From NCBI GenBank assembly GCA_963691655.1, contig OY829329.1:21999883-22063882 (forward strand): DNA of 64,000 nt, in the 5' to 3' direction. Below the pieces are notes generated by a model. It was not told where the DNA came from and searched no databases. It saw only the letters and a list, made by a program, of their open reading frames with translations. The position numbers and the translations under genes are program-made. The stretch comes from Toxonevra muliebris. Taxonomy: Eukaryota; Arthropoda; Insecta; Diptera; Pallopteridae. Below are positions 34,401 through 46,339 of the stretch, one piece after another (within the stretch, counting starts at the first letter, position 1; the number at the start of each line of letters is the position of its first letter).

Positions 34401-36990
34401 TAATTTTTTTTGTAAAGAATTTACATAAATTGAAGTATAATAACAAAAAAACTAAAATGAGTCCCTTCTGCACTCGTCACATAATGTGATAATATACTTT
34501 ACGCAATGTTGTTTATTTTATTATAAAAGTTTTCGTTTTTATGTTCCAACATGTGCAACTATGAGTTTTTCAACTATGCAACTATGGGTTTTGTAACTAT
34601 TTTTCATTTTCTCTTTTCAATGACACTTTCTTCGCTTTTTTTGACGTCTACATCGCATAATGTTGATATTATTATTTTTCAGTTTTAATTAGGAAAGAAT
34701 AATCTATAAACTAAAATAAAAACAATTTTCGTTTTGTTCCACTATTCCATTGATATGTAAGTATAGTATGTTCTATTACCGTTTTTTATATAGAAATTAA
34801 GTGTTGCATACTTTTGGGCTTAAAGTAAAATATATAATAAAACACAAACTTTTAAACTCGCTTGATTTTCCGATTTTTCTATGTTAGAATTATTTCGTGG
34901 GCTCTTCTTAAGTACGTATGCACTCATAGAAAAGTATTTTTTTTTAAGTTAGTTTTAAAATTTTGACAAATTGTACCTAAAAAGTGCCAATTGTACCGAA
35001 TGTACGTTGTAGTCTGAAAAAGTCGGGAAAAATGTACAGTTGAATGAACCTACTTTTTCATCACTGCACTGTATGCGAGTTGATTCAGCTTATCAAGCAG
35101 ATCGAAAGAAGCAGGGGGAAGCAAGGAATGAGAAAGCGGAGAACGATCATTAAAATACTTAAAAATTATGAAAATAATATGTAATAAAATATTTTTAAGT
35201 TGGGAGCTTATTATAGTCAGCCACCCCCTCTCCCTCCTAAATTAAAATCCTAGATACTTTACTTGCTTTTTTTACTTTAAATTTTTATTTAATATAAAAT
35301 CATCTTCATACTTCCACTCTCAACTGAAATTTTTATTTCTGTATGTAAATATCGAACGAACAGCAGCAACAAAAACAACAATGAACATACACAATATCTG
35401 CAGCGGCATTTGGTGTTTGGAAAATGCCAAGTTAATTGCATAATTACATCCCATATGAGGCAAGCAAGGTCCATTTGCCTAATACCGAATGACATTTGTT
35501 CACATTGATGATTTTTGTTTTAATGGATATGGAGAGATTTTGCTGTTGCTGTGTTGTTGCTTTTGCTATAAGCTGCACTTGTTGTTGTCATTGTTATGCT
35601 TTACTATAATCTAATTTCAATGGCGCATATACAAAAATTGTCAGCCACATACACACATAAACATAGCGTACATAATATGTGTATATAAACCCCAGCTGGA
35701 AATTTTGCCAGTTATGCCGAATTCACTCAAAAATTAAAAACCTTAAAAATTAAATTTTCAATATATTTATGTAAGTATTTTATTTGTAATGCCTGAGCTG
35801 ATAGACCTACCTGCTAGTGCTTAACTTTAATTTAGTTTTAAAAAATAATTTTAAAACTACTTAAATATATTATAAGAAGGTGGAAATAACAGAATCAGAG
35901 TCGGGATGGAATGAAAAAATTGGAAGGTTATTGTCTCTTACTTGAATCACTTTTAACCTCTCAGGCTAGTGTAATTAAATACAGTTCCTACAAGATACGT
36001 CACAATTTCTAATAAAATATGCAAAAGTTTCAACGAAGCAGTCGAAAAATGGTGTATTTCGTAAAAGAAATTTACGAATAGGAATATTTTTTAATGGTTT
36101 AAGGCGTTGAGGAATCAAATTTTATTGAAAAAGTATTGTAAATCAAATTTCTTTCCTGATATAGTTCTAGTTGAGAACTTACTAATAGATATTGATTGAT
36201 GCACCGATGTTCAAATTGTTCTATTGCGTCAGATTTTTAAAAAATGTGTAGTTTTAAATTAGATTTAGAGGTGGGCGGTACATGCACCCAGAGTACTCAG
36301 CCCATTCAAGCAAGGACCCAGAGGGAGCCCAGTGTGCACAAGCTATCCTCTTGGCGATTTACAAATTATAATTTTCACCCAACTCAACTCCTCAAAAATG
36401 AAACCTTTCAAAAACAGTTAGTATAACAAAATTCATACGAATTGTCGGAAAGTTATAGGAAATAGCTGGTTTCGAAACTAAAATTCCTTATCGCTTATTA
36501 AAATTAAAGTCCAGATTTGATGGCAAACTGAAAAATATAATACCGGTCAAATTTAATGAAAATAACTTGTCAAATTTAATGAAAATAACTCTGAATCACT
36601 ATTGAAAGCAAAGATAATTTTCTTTCATTACCCAGAAAGAGAAAAAAAATTTAAAGAGGAGAAAGTATAAAGAAAAAATGAAAATATTTAAAAAAAGCGA
36701 GCGGCTCTTCTTTCAATCTCACATTTTAATTAATCTGAATCAATATCTTGGTTTATTTTTGAAAACATATTTCAGATGAAGCGCTCATTTCCATGCCATT
36801 CCCATTTACTATATGAGCATATTTTTCCCTTTTGTTTTTTTATAGGTTTACCCATTCGCTTTCATAATGTCGAGAAAAACGGAAGAGTTTTCTATTTAAG
36901 AAAACCAATTTGTGAAAAAGCCTGAAATAAAACTGCATTTTCTTATACATGAAAATTTGATTTCGTTTTACTTTTGAAATTTTAATGAAA
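34401..36990. other. AT-rich non-coding stretch
   Basis: No gene is seen. TCATCACTGCACTGTA near 35060-35073 resembles the outer end of a Tc1-like inverted repeat (reverse complement TACAGTGCAGTGATGA) and might be the right end of the preceding element, but no left partner was found. CAGCAGCAACAAAAACAACA lies near 35360. A 60-codon plus-strand frame at 36244-36426 has no recognisable features. Confidence 0.5.
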
Positions 36991-37003
36991 AAATCACAAA
37001 AAC

Positions 37004-37130
37004 GGTCATAACGCCCATTGGGTGTTATGACCTTTTTCGGGGCGGTCATAGCGCCTAAAATGATTTTCGGCGTTATGGCCATTCCTAGGGCGGTCATAAT
37101 GCCCAAAAAATTTTTTTGGGCGTTATGTCC
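37004..37130. repeat. Three tandem hairpins (GGTCATAACGCCC palindromes)
   Basis: Three successive inverted repeats share the arm GGTCATAACGCC. Hairpin 1 is 37004-37032 (14-base arms, one G:T-type mismatch, 1-base centre), hairpin 2 is 37044-37080 (12-base arms, looser loop), hairpin 3 is 37092-37130 (20-base arms with two mismatches). GGGGC or AGGGC precedes the second and third. They lie within otherwise AT-rich sequence with no coding potential. Confidence 0.9.
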
Positions 37131-37480
37131 GAGCACCGAAGGTGAAGTATTTAAGAAAGGGAATGAAAATTTTTAAGTTTCTTATTTTTAATGACCGAAG
37201 AGCAGTGATTTTAAATAAAAGAGATAAAAGTGGAAAACTAAAGCAAGGGGTCCTAAAATTTTCATTTCTACTTTTAAAAATCAATTTAAAATAGAAAGGA
37301 AAAAAGACTTAATTGTGTTGTTGGTAATATTACACTTTTCTCTATATTTTCCCCATTCCATTGTTATCTCCTTTTTTCACTCTTTTCTTAAATTCAAACG
37401 CTTCGACAATCCATCGGATGGTAGAAAAACTCCAAATATACGACAAAATAAAATATTTTGATTATTTACCCTTCAAATAA
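37131..37480. other. Non-coding, no feature identified
   Basis: AT-rich sequence between the hairpin cluster and the dispersed repeat, with no recognisable feature. Confidence 0.5.
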
Positions 37481-37830
37481 GTCTAATTTTATAAGAATCC
37501 AATAATTTCAAAACTTTTAAAACTGTTTAAGGACGAAACTTCAAATTAAAAACAGTTACTGACCTAGAAAAACTATAAATGCAGGATTGCTCAGCATCAC
37601 CTTCTCTTTTTGCATCCGAATCCGTCAGGTCTCATGTAAAAAAAAATTCGAATTTGGTCGCACAGTGTAGCTAAGATTTCAAATTTATTTTTTTATATTT
37701 GATTTTTTAGAAAGAAACCGATAGAAGTAAAAAATATTTCAAAATCGTTCAACAGATTTTTTTTTTGACTTTTTTTCCATCCATTGACAATTAATATAAA
37801 AAATTAAAAGAAAGTTTCCACACTTTGGGC
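37481..37830 (+). repeat. ~370-bp dispersed repeat, copy 2
   Basis: Direct-orientation homologue of 16430-16800. It is followed by a G-rich stretch (GCGGGGGGAGGGG near 37832-37844), where copy 1 is followed by a C-rich stretch. Confidence 0.85.
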
Positions 37831-37889
37831 GCGGGGGGAGGGGTGAAAGGGAAGGAGTCAGAGCCCCCAGAATTTTCCCCCTAAATAAG

Positions 37890-39925
37890 GCCTTTCGAAC
37901 TATGGTATCGCAAACCGAGATGTAGCACGTTGAATGGGTGAGAGAAGTAAACGTTACTCGTAATTATAATCTCCAAATTGGGAATATTTCCTACTGGGAT
38001 TGTGCATACAATATCGTTCCGCATATGAGTTGATTATTGAGCAGTGTAAGAGAGAGAGAGAGAAAGAAAGAAAGAGAGTACTTCGGGCGAAAAGTAGATG
38101 CCAAAGGAAATGGGGCAAACAACAACAAACAAATATTGTTGACCATATTTGAAGTATGTAGAAATAACAGTTACGCGAAAGAGTGGGAGTGGCAAATTGC
38201 TTACAAGCGTTGAAACGTTCTTTTTTCATAATATGTATGTATGTATGTATGTATGTGAGTGTGATTTCCCAACTGTATTTAAATGAGAAGCAACAATTTA
38301 TGAGCGGACAAGAAATAAGTGAACTGAAAGAGAGAGGGTAGTAGTAGAGAGGATAGGTAAGTGACTGACGACGTTGACTACTTACTGCGCGAACAACAAA
38401 GTATGTAAAGTGTAAACATTATAAAATTAAAAACAACAAAAAGAAATTATACAAAATAAAAAGAAAAAAAAAAAAACAAAAATTATGTTTAATAAGAAGG
38501 AAACAGGAAAAAGCAAAAATACTGGACTACCACCTCCTCCCCTACAACAACAATAACAAAGCACTCTCTTCGTTGCATTAACCACGCTTTGCGCGCTGCT
38601 ATTAACACACGAAGACAGCAACATAAATAAGTGAATAGAAAAAAATGGTAGGTGAGTGAGAGAAAGAAGGTGACAAAAAAAACTCGAAGTGCCCAGGAGA
38701 GTAACAATGTTTGAGTACTTAACGTTTGTATGTGTGTGTGTGTGTTGTCGTTGTCCTTGTTTGTTTGTGTGAACGAACGCACGGCGAATATTTCTTTTGA
38801 CGAAACAGTAAACGACAGCATCAACAACAACAACAACACGAAACGGCATCCGCAATAGAAGTTAAAGAAGAAGAGGAAGATGCTGCTACAGCAGCAGGAG
38901 CAACAACAACAATTACAAGAAAAAAAAGTGTTTTTAATTTTTCACTTTTTTAATTTTTTCATCATTTTGTTATATTTTTTATTATTATTTTTTTTTTTTA
39001 TTATTTTTTGATGACACGCTGCCTATAACAAGGAGTCGGGAGTAGTTGATGAGAAAGAAGTATTGTGCATTGGGGACAACGCAAAACAGGAGGAAAATCA
39101 TGACGAAAAAATTTATAAAAAAAAATATAAAAAAAATAAATAAATAAGAGTAATTAAATTTCCTAACAAACATGACGAGATAATGGACCGAAGCCATTAG
39201 TCGCAAAGCAGTGAACTCTATACAAACTGAACCGAACGGAACTGTATGAACTTATGCTATGGAACTAGCATAAGTGATGGACAGAGACAAAGATGGACGT
39301 CCGGACAGACGGATGGAAGGAAGGATGGAAGGACAAAATAATGGACAACGTACAACGCGACTATAATGTGAAAGTAGAGCTGTAGTTAAAGTGACAGTGG
39401 CAGCGCAGCAAGGACATTTAGATGAAGTTAGTGACGTTCAGCAAGTGAACATCAACTTTAAGTGACACGAAATTTGTTACAACACCAACAACAACAAGTA
39501 TTTTTATTTACTCAGTGCACATCTTCTCTTATTTTTGATTGTAGATATTTTCTTAAAAACAAAAATAAGAAAAATCTTAAATCAAACAAAAATATAAAAA
39601 AATGCATGCGAGTGCATACAAAGTTTTAACACTTCGACTAATACACTCTTTTCCCAAGGCTTCCGTGAAAAAAGATGTTCTCATGTAAACTAGGCCTAAC
39701 ATCCATAGAGAAGATACTGCGTACACCATAATTCATTCCTATATTTCCATAACTTCATTTCTCTTTCAGAACTCCCTTTACCTATACTCATTATCTCCAG
39801 CACTTTACCGTGCTTACAATAGCACCCCTACTTCTTCTCTGCGCCAATTCATCTTGTCTCTGTTATTTCTCCTCTTTGTCTCTTTTCACATATGTAGCTA
39901 GCTAGTAGCTATATATCGATATGGG
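37890..39925. other. Non-coding stretch with UTR-like composition
   Basis: Contains GAGA tracts (38047-38075), (ATGT)n at 38232-38255, A-runs, CAACAACAACAACAAC near 38823-38838, and GGATGGAAGGAAGGATGG near 39310-39330. Minus-strand frames at 38427-38855 and 38489-38839 are built on repeat translations. A 50-codon plus-strand frame at 38801-38953, without a start codon, is described under findings. No gene is claimed. Confidence 0.5.
38232..38255. repeat. (ATGT)n microsatellite
   Basis: Six tandem ATGT tetramers. Confidence 0.9.
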
Positions 39926-39929
39926 TCAT

Positions 39930-40935
39930 ATTTTTTTATGAGTCAGTTGTTCCTGTCAGTCAAATGACTTCGTGAGTCACATGTCCTTATGAGTCATATG
40001 CTCTTATTAGTTTCAGGTCTTTATAAATTACATAGTGCTCTTATAAATAAAGTCATTTTATGAGTCAAATGTTTTTATAACTCGCATTCCGTTATGAGTC
40101 ACATTTTCTTATCACCCAAATGCCCTTGTGAGGCTTATGTCCTGATGACTCATATGCCCTTGTGTGTAGCTTGATCTTATGAGTAAAAGTGCCTTCATGA
40201 GTCATTTGATTTTATGAGTCACTTGTCTTTTTGAGTTACATGTTCTTATGAAGAATTCATATGATGACTCATATGTCTTTATATGTTTTACGTTTTTATG
40301 AGTCGCAAGTTTTTGTGAATCACATGAGTTCATGAATTTAATTTATTTACGAGTCACATAACATTGAGGATCACTTCACTTTGTGTACCATTTTCTTATG
40401 AGTTATATGTCTTTATAAATCTTAGGAATGACATTAATTTATGAGTCTCATATCTTTAAAAATCACTTGTCCTGAAAAATGCGACTCACGTCATTATGAG
40501 ACACATACCGATATGACCCACACGTCGGATGATCTTATGATCCTTTACATCTTTATGAGTCGCAAGTCGATATGAGCCACATATTCTTTTGAGCCACACT
40601 ACAAATGCCCTTGTGAGTCACTTGATTTTATGAGTCTTTTTGATTAACTAGTTCTTATTAATTACTTGTGATTATGAGGAACTCATATGATGATGAAGCA
40701 TGCATTTTTATCAGTTATTTGTTCATTTGAGTCACATATTTCTATTAGCTATGTGTCCTTGGGCATCACATATCCTTATAAATAATATTCCGTTTGGAGT
40801 CTTTTATAAATGAACTTATGAATCATATGCCTTCATGAGTCAAATGTCTCTAAGAGTTAAATATTCTTACAAATCTCTTGCCTCATATAAGTAATATGTC
40901 TTTATGAGTCACATGTCTATTTGACTCGTCCTCAA
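39930..40935. repeat. 17-bp tandem repeat (TTATGAGTCACATGTCC), block 1
   Basis: Degenerate monomers of about 17 bases, most with ATGAGTCA(C/T) followed by an ATG or TTG word and a pyrimidine run. Many monomers contain the heptamer TGAGTCA. There is no coding potential. Confidence 0.92.
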
Positions 40936-41039
40936 ATATAGTACGCCTCTTAAATTTCTGTTGCTAGAATTATTCAGTTTCATACCTTTGGGTATTGGTA
41001 AACATCGTACCTTTTTCTACCATTCTTACTTGCATCTAT

Positions 41040-41700
41040 TAATTCTTTAATTACTCCCCATTGCCTTCTCTTCTTTATCTCTTGCTCTTTGCCTTGCATA
41101 TATTACTCCTCCTGAATTTTAACACTTCACTCATATCTCATCCTTTATGTCTCTTCTTCCTTATCTCTATCATTTCTTATTGCTTTTCGCACTCCTTATC
41201 CTTGCCTTAATCCTTTCTCCTTGTTTATTTTACTTCTAGTTGCTTCTATCACTCCTTTTCTTGATCCCCATTATTCTTCCTTGTTTCTATTACCTTGAAT
41301 TTTTCACTTCTTTTCCTTACCTCTATCACTTCCTTTTGTCTTTACTCTTCTCTTCTTTACCTCTATCACTCTAACTTCATTTTATTACTACTTATCCTTT
41401 CCTTAATCTCACCTCTTTGTCTTTATCACTCCTTCTCCTTATCTCATTAACTCCTGCCTCCGTCTCCGTTACTCCTCCTTGCTTCTACTACTCCTCTTAC
41501 CGATCTACATCATCCTTTCTTGCTGCTATCGCTTCTCTTTCTTACCTTTATCACTGCCATTCATTTCCTCTATCACCTATCTTCCTTACCTCTATCACTA
41601 CTCCCTCTGGTCTATATCATTTCTTTTGCCTTGCCTCTATCTTTCCTCTTTGTCTCAGTAGTGCCTCCTTGCTTCTCAATCACTTATTTCCTTCGCGTTT
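41040..41700. repeat. Degenerate ~22-24-bp pyrimidine repeat (CTTACCTCTATCACTCCTT)
   Basis: TACCTCTATCACT-like words recur every 20-24 bases among C/T-rich sequence. Plus-strand frames here (for example 41417-41812) are Ser/Leu/Tyr-rich repeat translations and are not taken as genes. Confidence 0.75.
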
Positions 41701-43285
41701 TCTAACTTTGAAAAATCATAATGATAAATGTAACCACATCAATAAAAATATACATGCATGCAGGCGATGGACGCCATACGTGGGGTCATTGAATAAGAAG
41801 AAAGAAGACTGATGCAAGATGATGATGTAAAGCACATAGAAAATCACATATGTTGAGAGACGAATTGAAAATTCAAGGATATGTGTGTGAGCACACATGC
41901 TGATGATGATGACGACGACGACGTCCAACGACCCAAAACATTTCAAAAATAAGAAAAATCGCGCAAACGCCCCATCAATGGTGGTCGTACATCAAAATCG
42001 AAAAATAGATAGAACTAGAAGATGAGAAAAGAGAAAATGAAACCAACAATGCTGAAGTGTATAGATAATATGAAGGATATGTGAAACATTCATCGTGCTT
42101 GCACTGGCTAGATGTCTGCCTGTGTGGCTGCATGCCCCTGCGCCACTAAGTTTTATACGATTTGCTTGTCAGCAGCCATTGAGTGAAGTGTGTGATAGAG
42201 GCGCAGCGGAGAGGAAAGTGTGAAAAATAAAGAGAAAAAAACTGGAAACAAGAAGTTTTGAATGAATATGAATGCACAAGCAGCAGCAGCAGCTCACATA
42301 TGCAGGGCAGGACATGCAGCAAGATGGATTATAGTCCGCTAAAGTTTTTTTTCCTAGAGTGGATAGCTGCCACTGCCACTGCTGCTTCTTGGTCTTTGCC
42401 TTCAATAATATTTATTCTTTTTTTTTGAGTTTGATATGTTGTTGCTGTTGTTTTATTATTATTTTTCATATCAGTCGAATTGGCAGCTAAAGAAGAAGAA
42501 GAAGAACTAAAAGAAGTGAGAGAAGCTGAATTGAAAGACATTTGGCATCTTCTTCTGCTGCTTGAAGTTTTTTCCTCATTTTTGTTTGCAGCAGCAGCAA
42601 CATAATGTAAGACACATAAAAGACATTTGAACGAAACACATTGCATCAATATCGAGCAGAGAAACGTCAACAACGACAGTAGCAGCAACTGCAGCAGTGG
42701 CAGTGGTAACATCTTCTTAGGATTACAAACAAACAAAAGAAAAGAAGGAGCTGAAGCAGCATCAATGGCAACATCGCACCAAGGACTAAGGACCAAGCGC
42801 AGTATCCAAGGTTGATGAAGAGTTCAAATTTTTCTTTGTGCAATTTGACGAATGAGCTGTCATTGTGCAGGGATATAGATTTTTGTGTTGCTTTTTGTTC
42901 TATATATCAAACATATCTCTTCTTCTCCTTCATCTTTTTGATGTTTGTTTTTCTTTAGTTCCCTATATTATTTTGGATATTTCATATTTCTTTTTATCTT
43001 GTGTGCATTTAATTTTTTTTTTTATTTTTGTTTGACGTGCAAGGCAAATCTCATATGATTTTCTTAAAGCTTTATGAATTTATGTTGTTGAATGTTTATT
43101 AACATAGTTTAGTTACTTCGACATTAAATTAATTCTAATTATAAATTTTGTTTCTGTTCTTCTCATTCCAGTTACAATTTGCGTATTGATATGAATTTAT
43201 TAAAACATGCGTTCAAAACAACAGCCACGCCCATCATATCGATGGCCTAAGGAAACTGAATATGGTAAGTTCGTTTTTTATGATA
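41701..43285. other. Non-coding stretch with CAG/GAT microsatellites
   Basis: Contains GATGATGATGACGACGACGA near 41902-41922, (CAG)n near 42278-42294, GAAGAAGAAGAAGAA near 42492-42506, and a GCAGCAGCAGC run near 42588-42600. Frames at 42329-42796 (minus) and 42627-42815 (plus) overlap on opposite strands and follow these repeats. Neither shows a domain, and no gene is claimed. Confidence 0.5.
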
Positions 43286-43289
43286 CCTA

Positions 43290-44320
43290 CATAATAAGTT
43301 CATATGAGTCAGATGCGATTATGATTCGCGTGACCTTATCACTCACATATTCTTATAAATCACATATTATTTTCAGTCTACTTTTCATTATGAGTCACAA
43401 GTCCTTTGGTGTTAAGTATCTGTAGGAATCACATGCTGATATAGGTTGTTTGTCGCTATTCCATTAAGAGAGACATGTCCTTATGAGTCACATGCTTTTA
43501 TAAGTAACTTGTTTTTATGAGTCACTCGTCTTTATGAGTCATTTGTTTTTATGAGTCACTTGTTTTTTGAGTCATTTGTTTTTATGAGTCACTTCCTTTT
43601 ATGAGTCACTTGTTTTTATGAGTCACTTGTTTTCATGACTCAGATTTGCATACGAATCACACGACCTTATGAGTCACTATCTATATGTTATATATCTTTA
43701 TGAGTCACTTGTTCTTATCAGTCAAATGTCCTTGTGAGTCATATGTTCTATTGAATCAAATGACCTTACAAGTTTCATGACCTTATAACTTTTATGTCCT
43801 TAGAATTTTTAAGTGAATCACATATTCTTGTGAGTCACATGTTCTACTTATGAATCGCATGACTTTATAAATCAAAAATCGTATGAATCGTATATCTTTA
43901 TGCGTCACTTAAATTTTTATGAATCACACGTTTTTAAGTTTCATATCCTTAATTCTCACTTTTCCTTGCAAGTCATATATTTTTTGAGCCGTATGGCGTT
44001 ATGAGTCATATGTCAATATGAGTCGCATGGCCTGAATCTTTATAAAACTCATGACTTTGCACAACATATGATGTTATCAATCACCTGCAAGTCACATGTG
44101 CTTATGAAACACATATTCATATGAGCCACATTTATGAAGCAATCGTCCTTTAAATTTGAATTAAAGGAATTTAACTTAAAATATATGTGGTCGCTCATAT
44201 GAGTCTCTGTGAACCATTCATTTATGAGTCATTCGCTATTATGTGCCACGTTTCCTTATGAATCGCTTATCGTTAAGAGTCTCATACCCTTTAGTCTCAC
44301 ATGTGCTTTAGAGGTTAGTA
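43290..44320. repeat. 17-bp tandem repeat (TTATGAGTCACATGTCC), block 2
   Basis: Same family as the 39.9 kb block. Best preserved at about 43475-43640, where monomers read TTTATGAGTCACTTGTT with exact 17-base spacing, giving about eight TGAGTCA heptamers in 150 bases. A short outlying piece lies at about 44480-44570. Confidence 0.93.
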
Positions 44321-44570
44321 TTGTGAACACGAAAAAATCTCTTGGTTAGCTATAGCACCTAAAGAGATAAAATAACCTTTTCGGCATAACACACGATATT
44401 ATTTATGTTCAAAGGATAGCCCTTCAAAGCTTTGGCCGCTTGATTATTCTCCGAATATAACAAACGTTATCTTGGGAGTTACATGCTCTACCTTATGAGT
44501 CGCATGACCTTATGAATCAAAAGCTCGTATCAGTCGCATGTCTTTATGAGTCACTTGTCTTTATGAATGA

Positions 44571-46335
44571 TATTTTATCATATTTTCTTCTTCTTTTAAA
44601 AATTATTGTTTTAAATTAAATTATTTATTTTTAATTGTGGGCCTTTTTTAAGGACGACTCTTACCTTTATCGGGAATTTCTCTCCATTTGATAAAAATTG
44701 TGAAACCAGTCCAACAACTTGTAGACTTGTATCATATGTGAAATTCACAACACTAATAATCGTTTTCTAAATTATTAAAATTATCTTCAAAATTAAAATG
44801 TCCACCATAAATTTATATTTCCATCCATATGACACTCATATGTTGAATCTTAATGGTTACATTCACTAAATAAACCACTATAACTACTAAGCAGCTGAGA
44901 AGATTGGTCAAGGCAAATCTCAGAAAAAAAATACATATATATAAATGCAATAAATTACATGAAATGGGCTTGGCTTCTTATTTCATACTCAAGTTAGACT
45001 TGAATAGGTACATGAATGCAATCACAAGAGTTGCATGCATTCAAGACAAGTTGATTTCCATTGACGTGAGTAGAATTTGAAGTCATCATGCTGCTGCACG
45101 CCTCCTTACTTGTATATGTTACCTACTACTGCTTATTGGGTCTTGCAACAAGTTTTCACATTCTAGCAACATTTGTGCACTAGCAACAGCAGCAACACCA
45201 TACCTACTCATGCCGTATATGTACCGAAGACGACCGCTACCGCCTGCTTGCCTGCTAAACTTTTAAAACGTCAATCAAATGTCTAAAATGTCGGAGTTGT
45301 CTGACATGTTTTAAATTAACTGACGAAGACGATTAACGATTTATGGACACACATAGAACAAAAAAAAAAAAAAAACAACAGAAACAGAAAACTAAACTTA
45401 AAGATGGCGTTGTGCAGTGTGAATGCAATTTGTTGTTCTTGTTTGGGTATTGGAAAAAACAAAAATGGTTGATGAATGTGATGCTGAGTGAGTGCGGTGG
45501 TGAGCTGAATGCATTTAAAAACTTTGAGCATTTTTTGTTTTTTTTTTAAATGAGTAATGATTATATAGAATTATTTTAAAAGATGGTATTAATCCAATGA
45601 TTGTATAATTCATAGGTATATTTTTTTCCAAAATTTTTCAGTTCTCATACGTAAGAATATTTGATTCATTTAGTCACAAGGTGTATGAAATTGCATTTGA
45701 ACTTGTGTTAGTTCTATCAACTTTTTGGAGTAAATTTCTCACGCTCACTGTGCTAACCTAAGGACATGTAACTCATTAGAATGTGTGACTCATAGATTCG
45801 ATTAGATAAGGTTGTAGAAAGGGACCTTTTTTCACGTTGCCACTGTGAGATATCTTTTAGTGAGTTAGTTGATATATCTTCAAATAAGGTGTGAATAATG
45901 AAAATTTATTGTTATTGGACCATCATAGTAGAGTAATAAATCTACTGTTTTTACTTCGCCTTTGGGAAGAAAATCACGTAGACAACTTTAACAGTACTCA
46001 ACGGTATTGCAGACCGAAATTCTAGGACGTAAGCTTCCCGACACCCCAATCGAATGAACTAAGTTACAGCAGAAGCTGCAAGCGATCCAATGTAATTTAT
46101 ACCAATATGTAGCTTATAGAAATATTTGATTCATTGAAATATTCATTGATACTTGTGACCCATAATGACATTCTACTTCTAAAAATACGCGCATGACACA
46201 AAAGGGCATGTGATGAATTAAGAAGAACGGTTCGACTACGAAATTTTAACTATCAAAAGTTTTTAAATCAGAGAATTGGAGAATATTTAATCTAAATTGC
46301 ATTTATTGTCACCTGTTCTGGTTCTCTGAGATTGA
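44571..46335. other. AT-rich non-coding stretch
   Basis: No gene is seen. It contains a 15-A run near 45361-45375 and short CAGCAGCAACA runs near 45187. Opposing frames at 45316-45549 on both strands are low-complexity. Confidence 0.55.
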
Positions 46336-46339
46336 AATA

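Noticed and set aside
34401..35073. Right terminal inverted repeat of the Tc1-like element at TCATCACTGCACTGTA
   Set aside because: The word fits a Tc1-like end, but no matching left end was found upstream and the distance from the transposase stop is long. It is noted but not called.
38427..38855. 142-codon minus-strand frame
   Set aside because: It is the reverse translation of CAA/CAC/A-rich simple sequence, with no recognisable domain.
41417..41812. 131-codon plus-strand Ser/Leu/Tyr-rich frame
   Set aside because: It lies within a degenerate pyrimidine repeat. Overlapping frames in the other phases are equally open.
42329..42796. 155-codon minus-strand frame with Ser/Ala-rich segments
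   Set aside because: It coincides with CAG, GAA and TTG microsatellites, and an open plus-strand frame overlaps it. No motif was recognised, so it is treated as chance.
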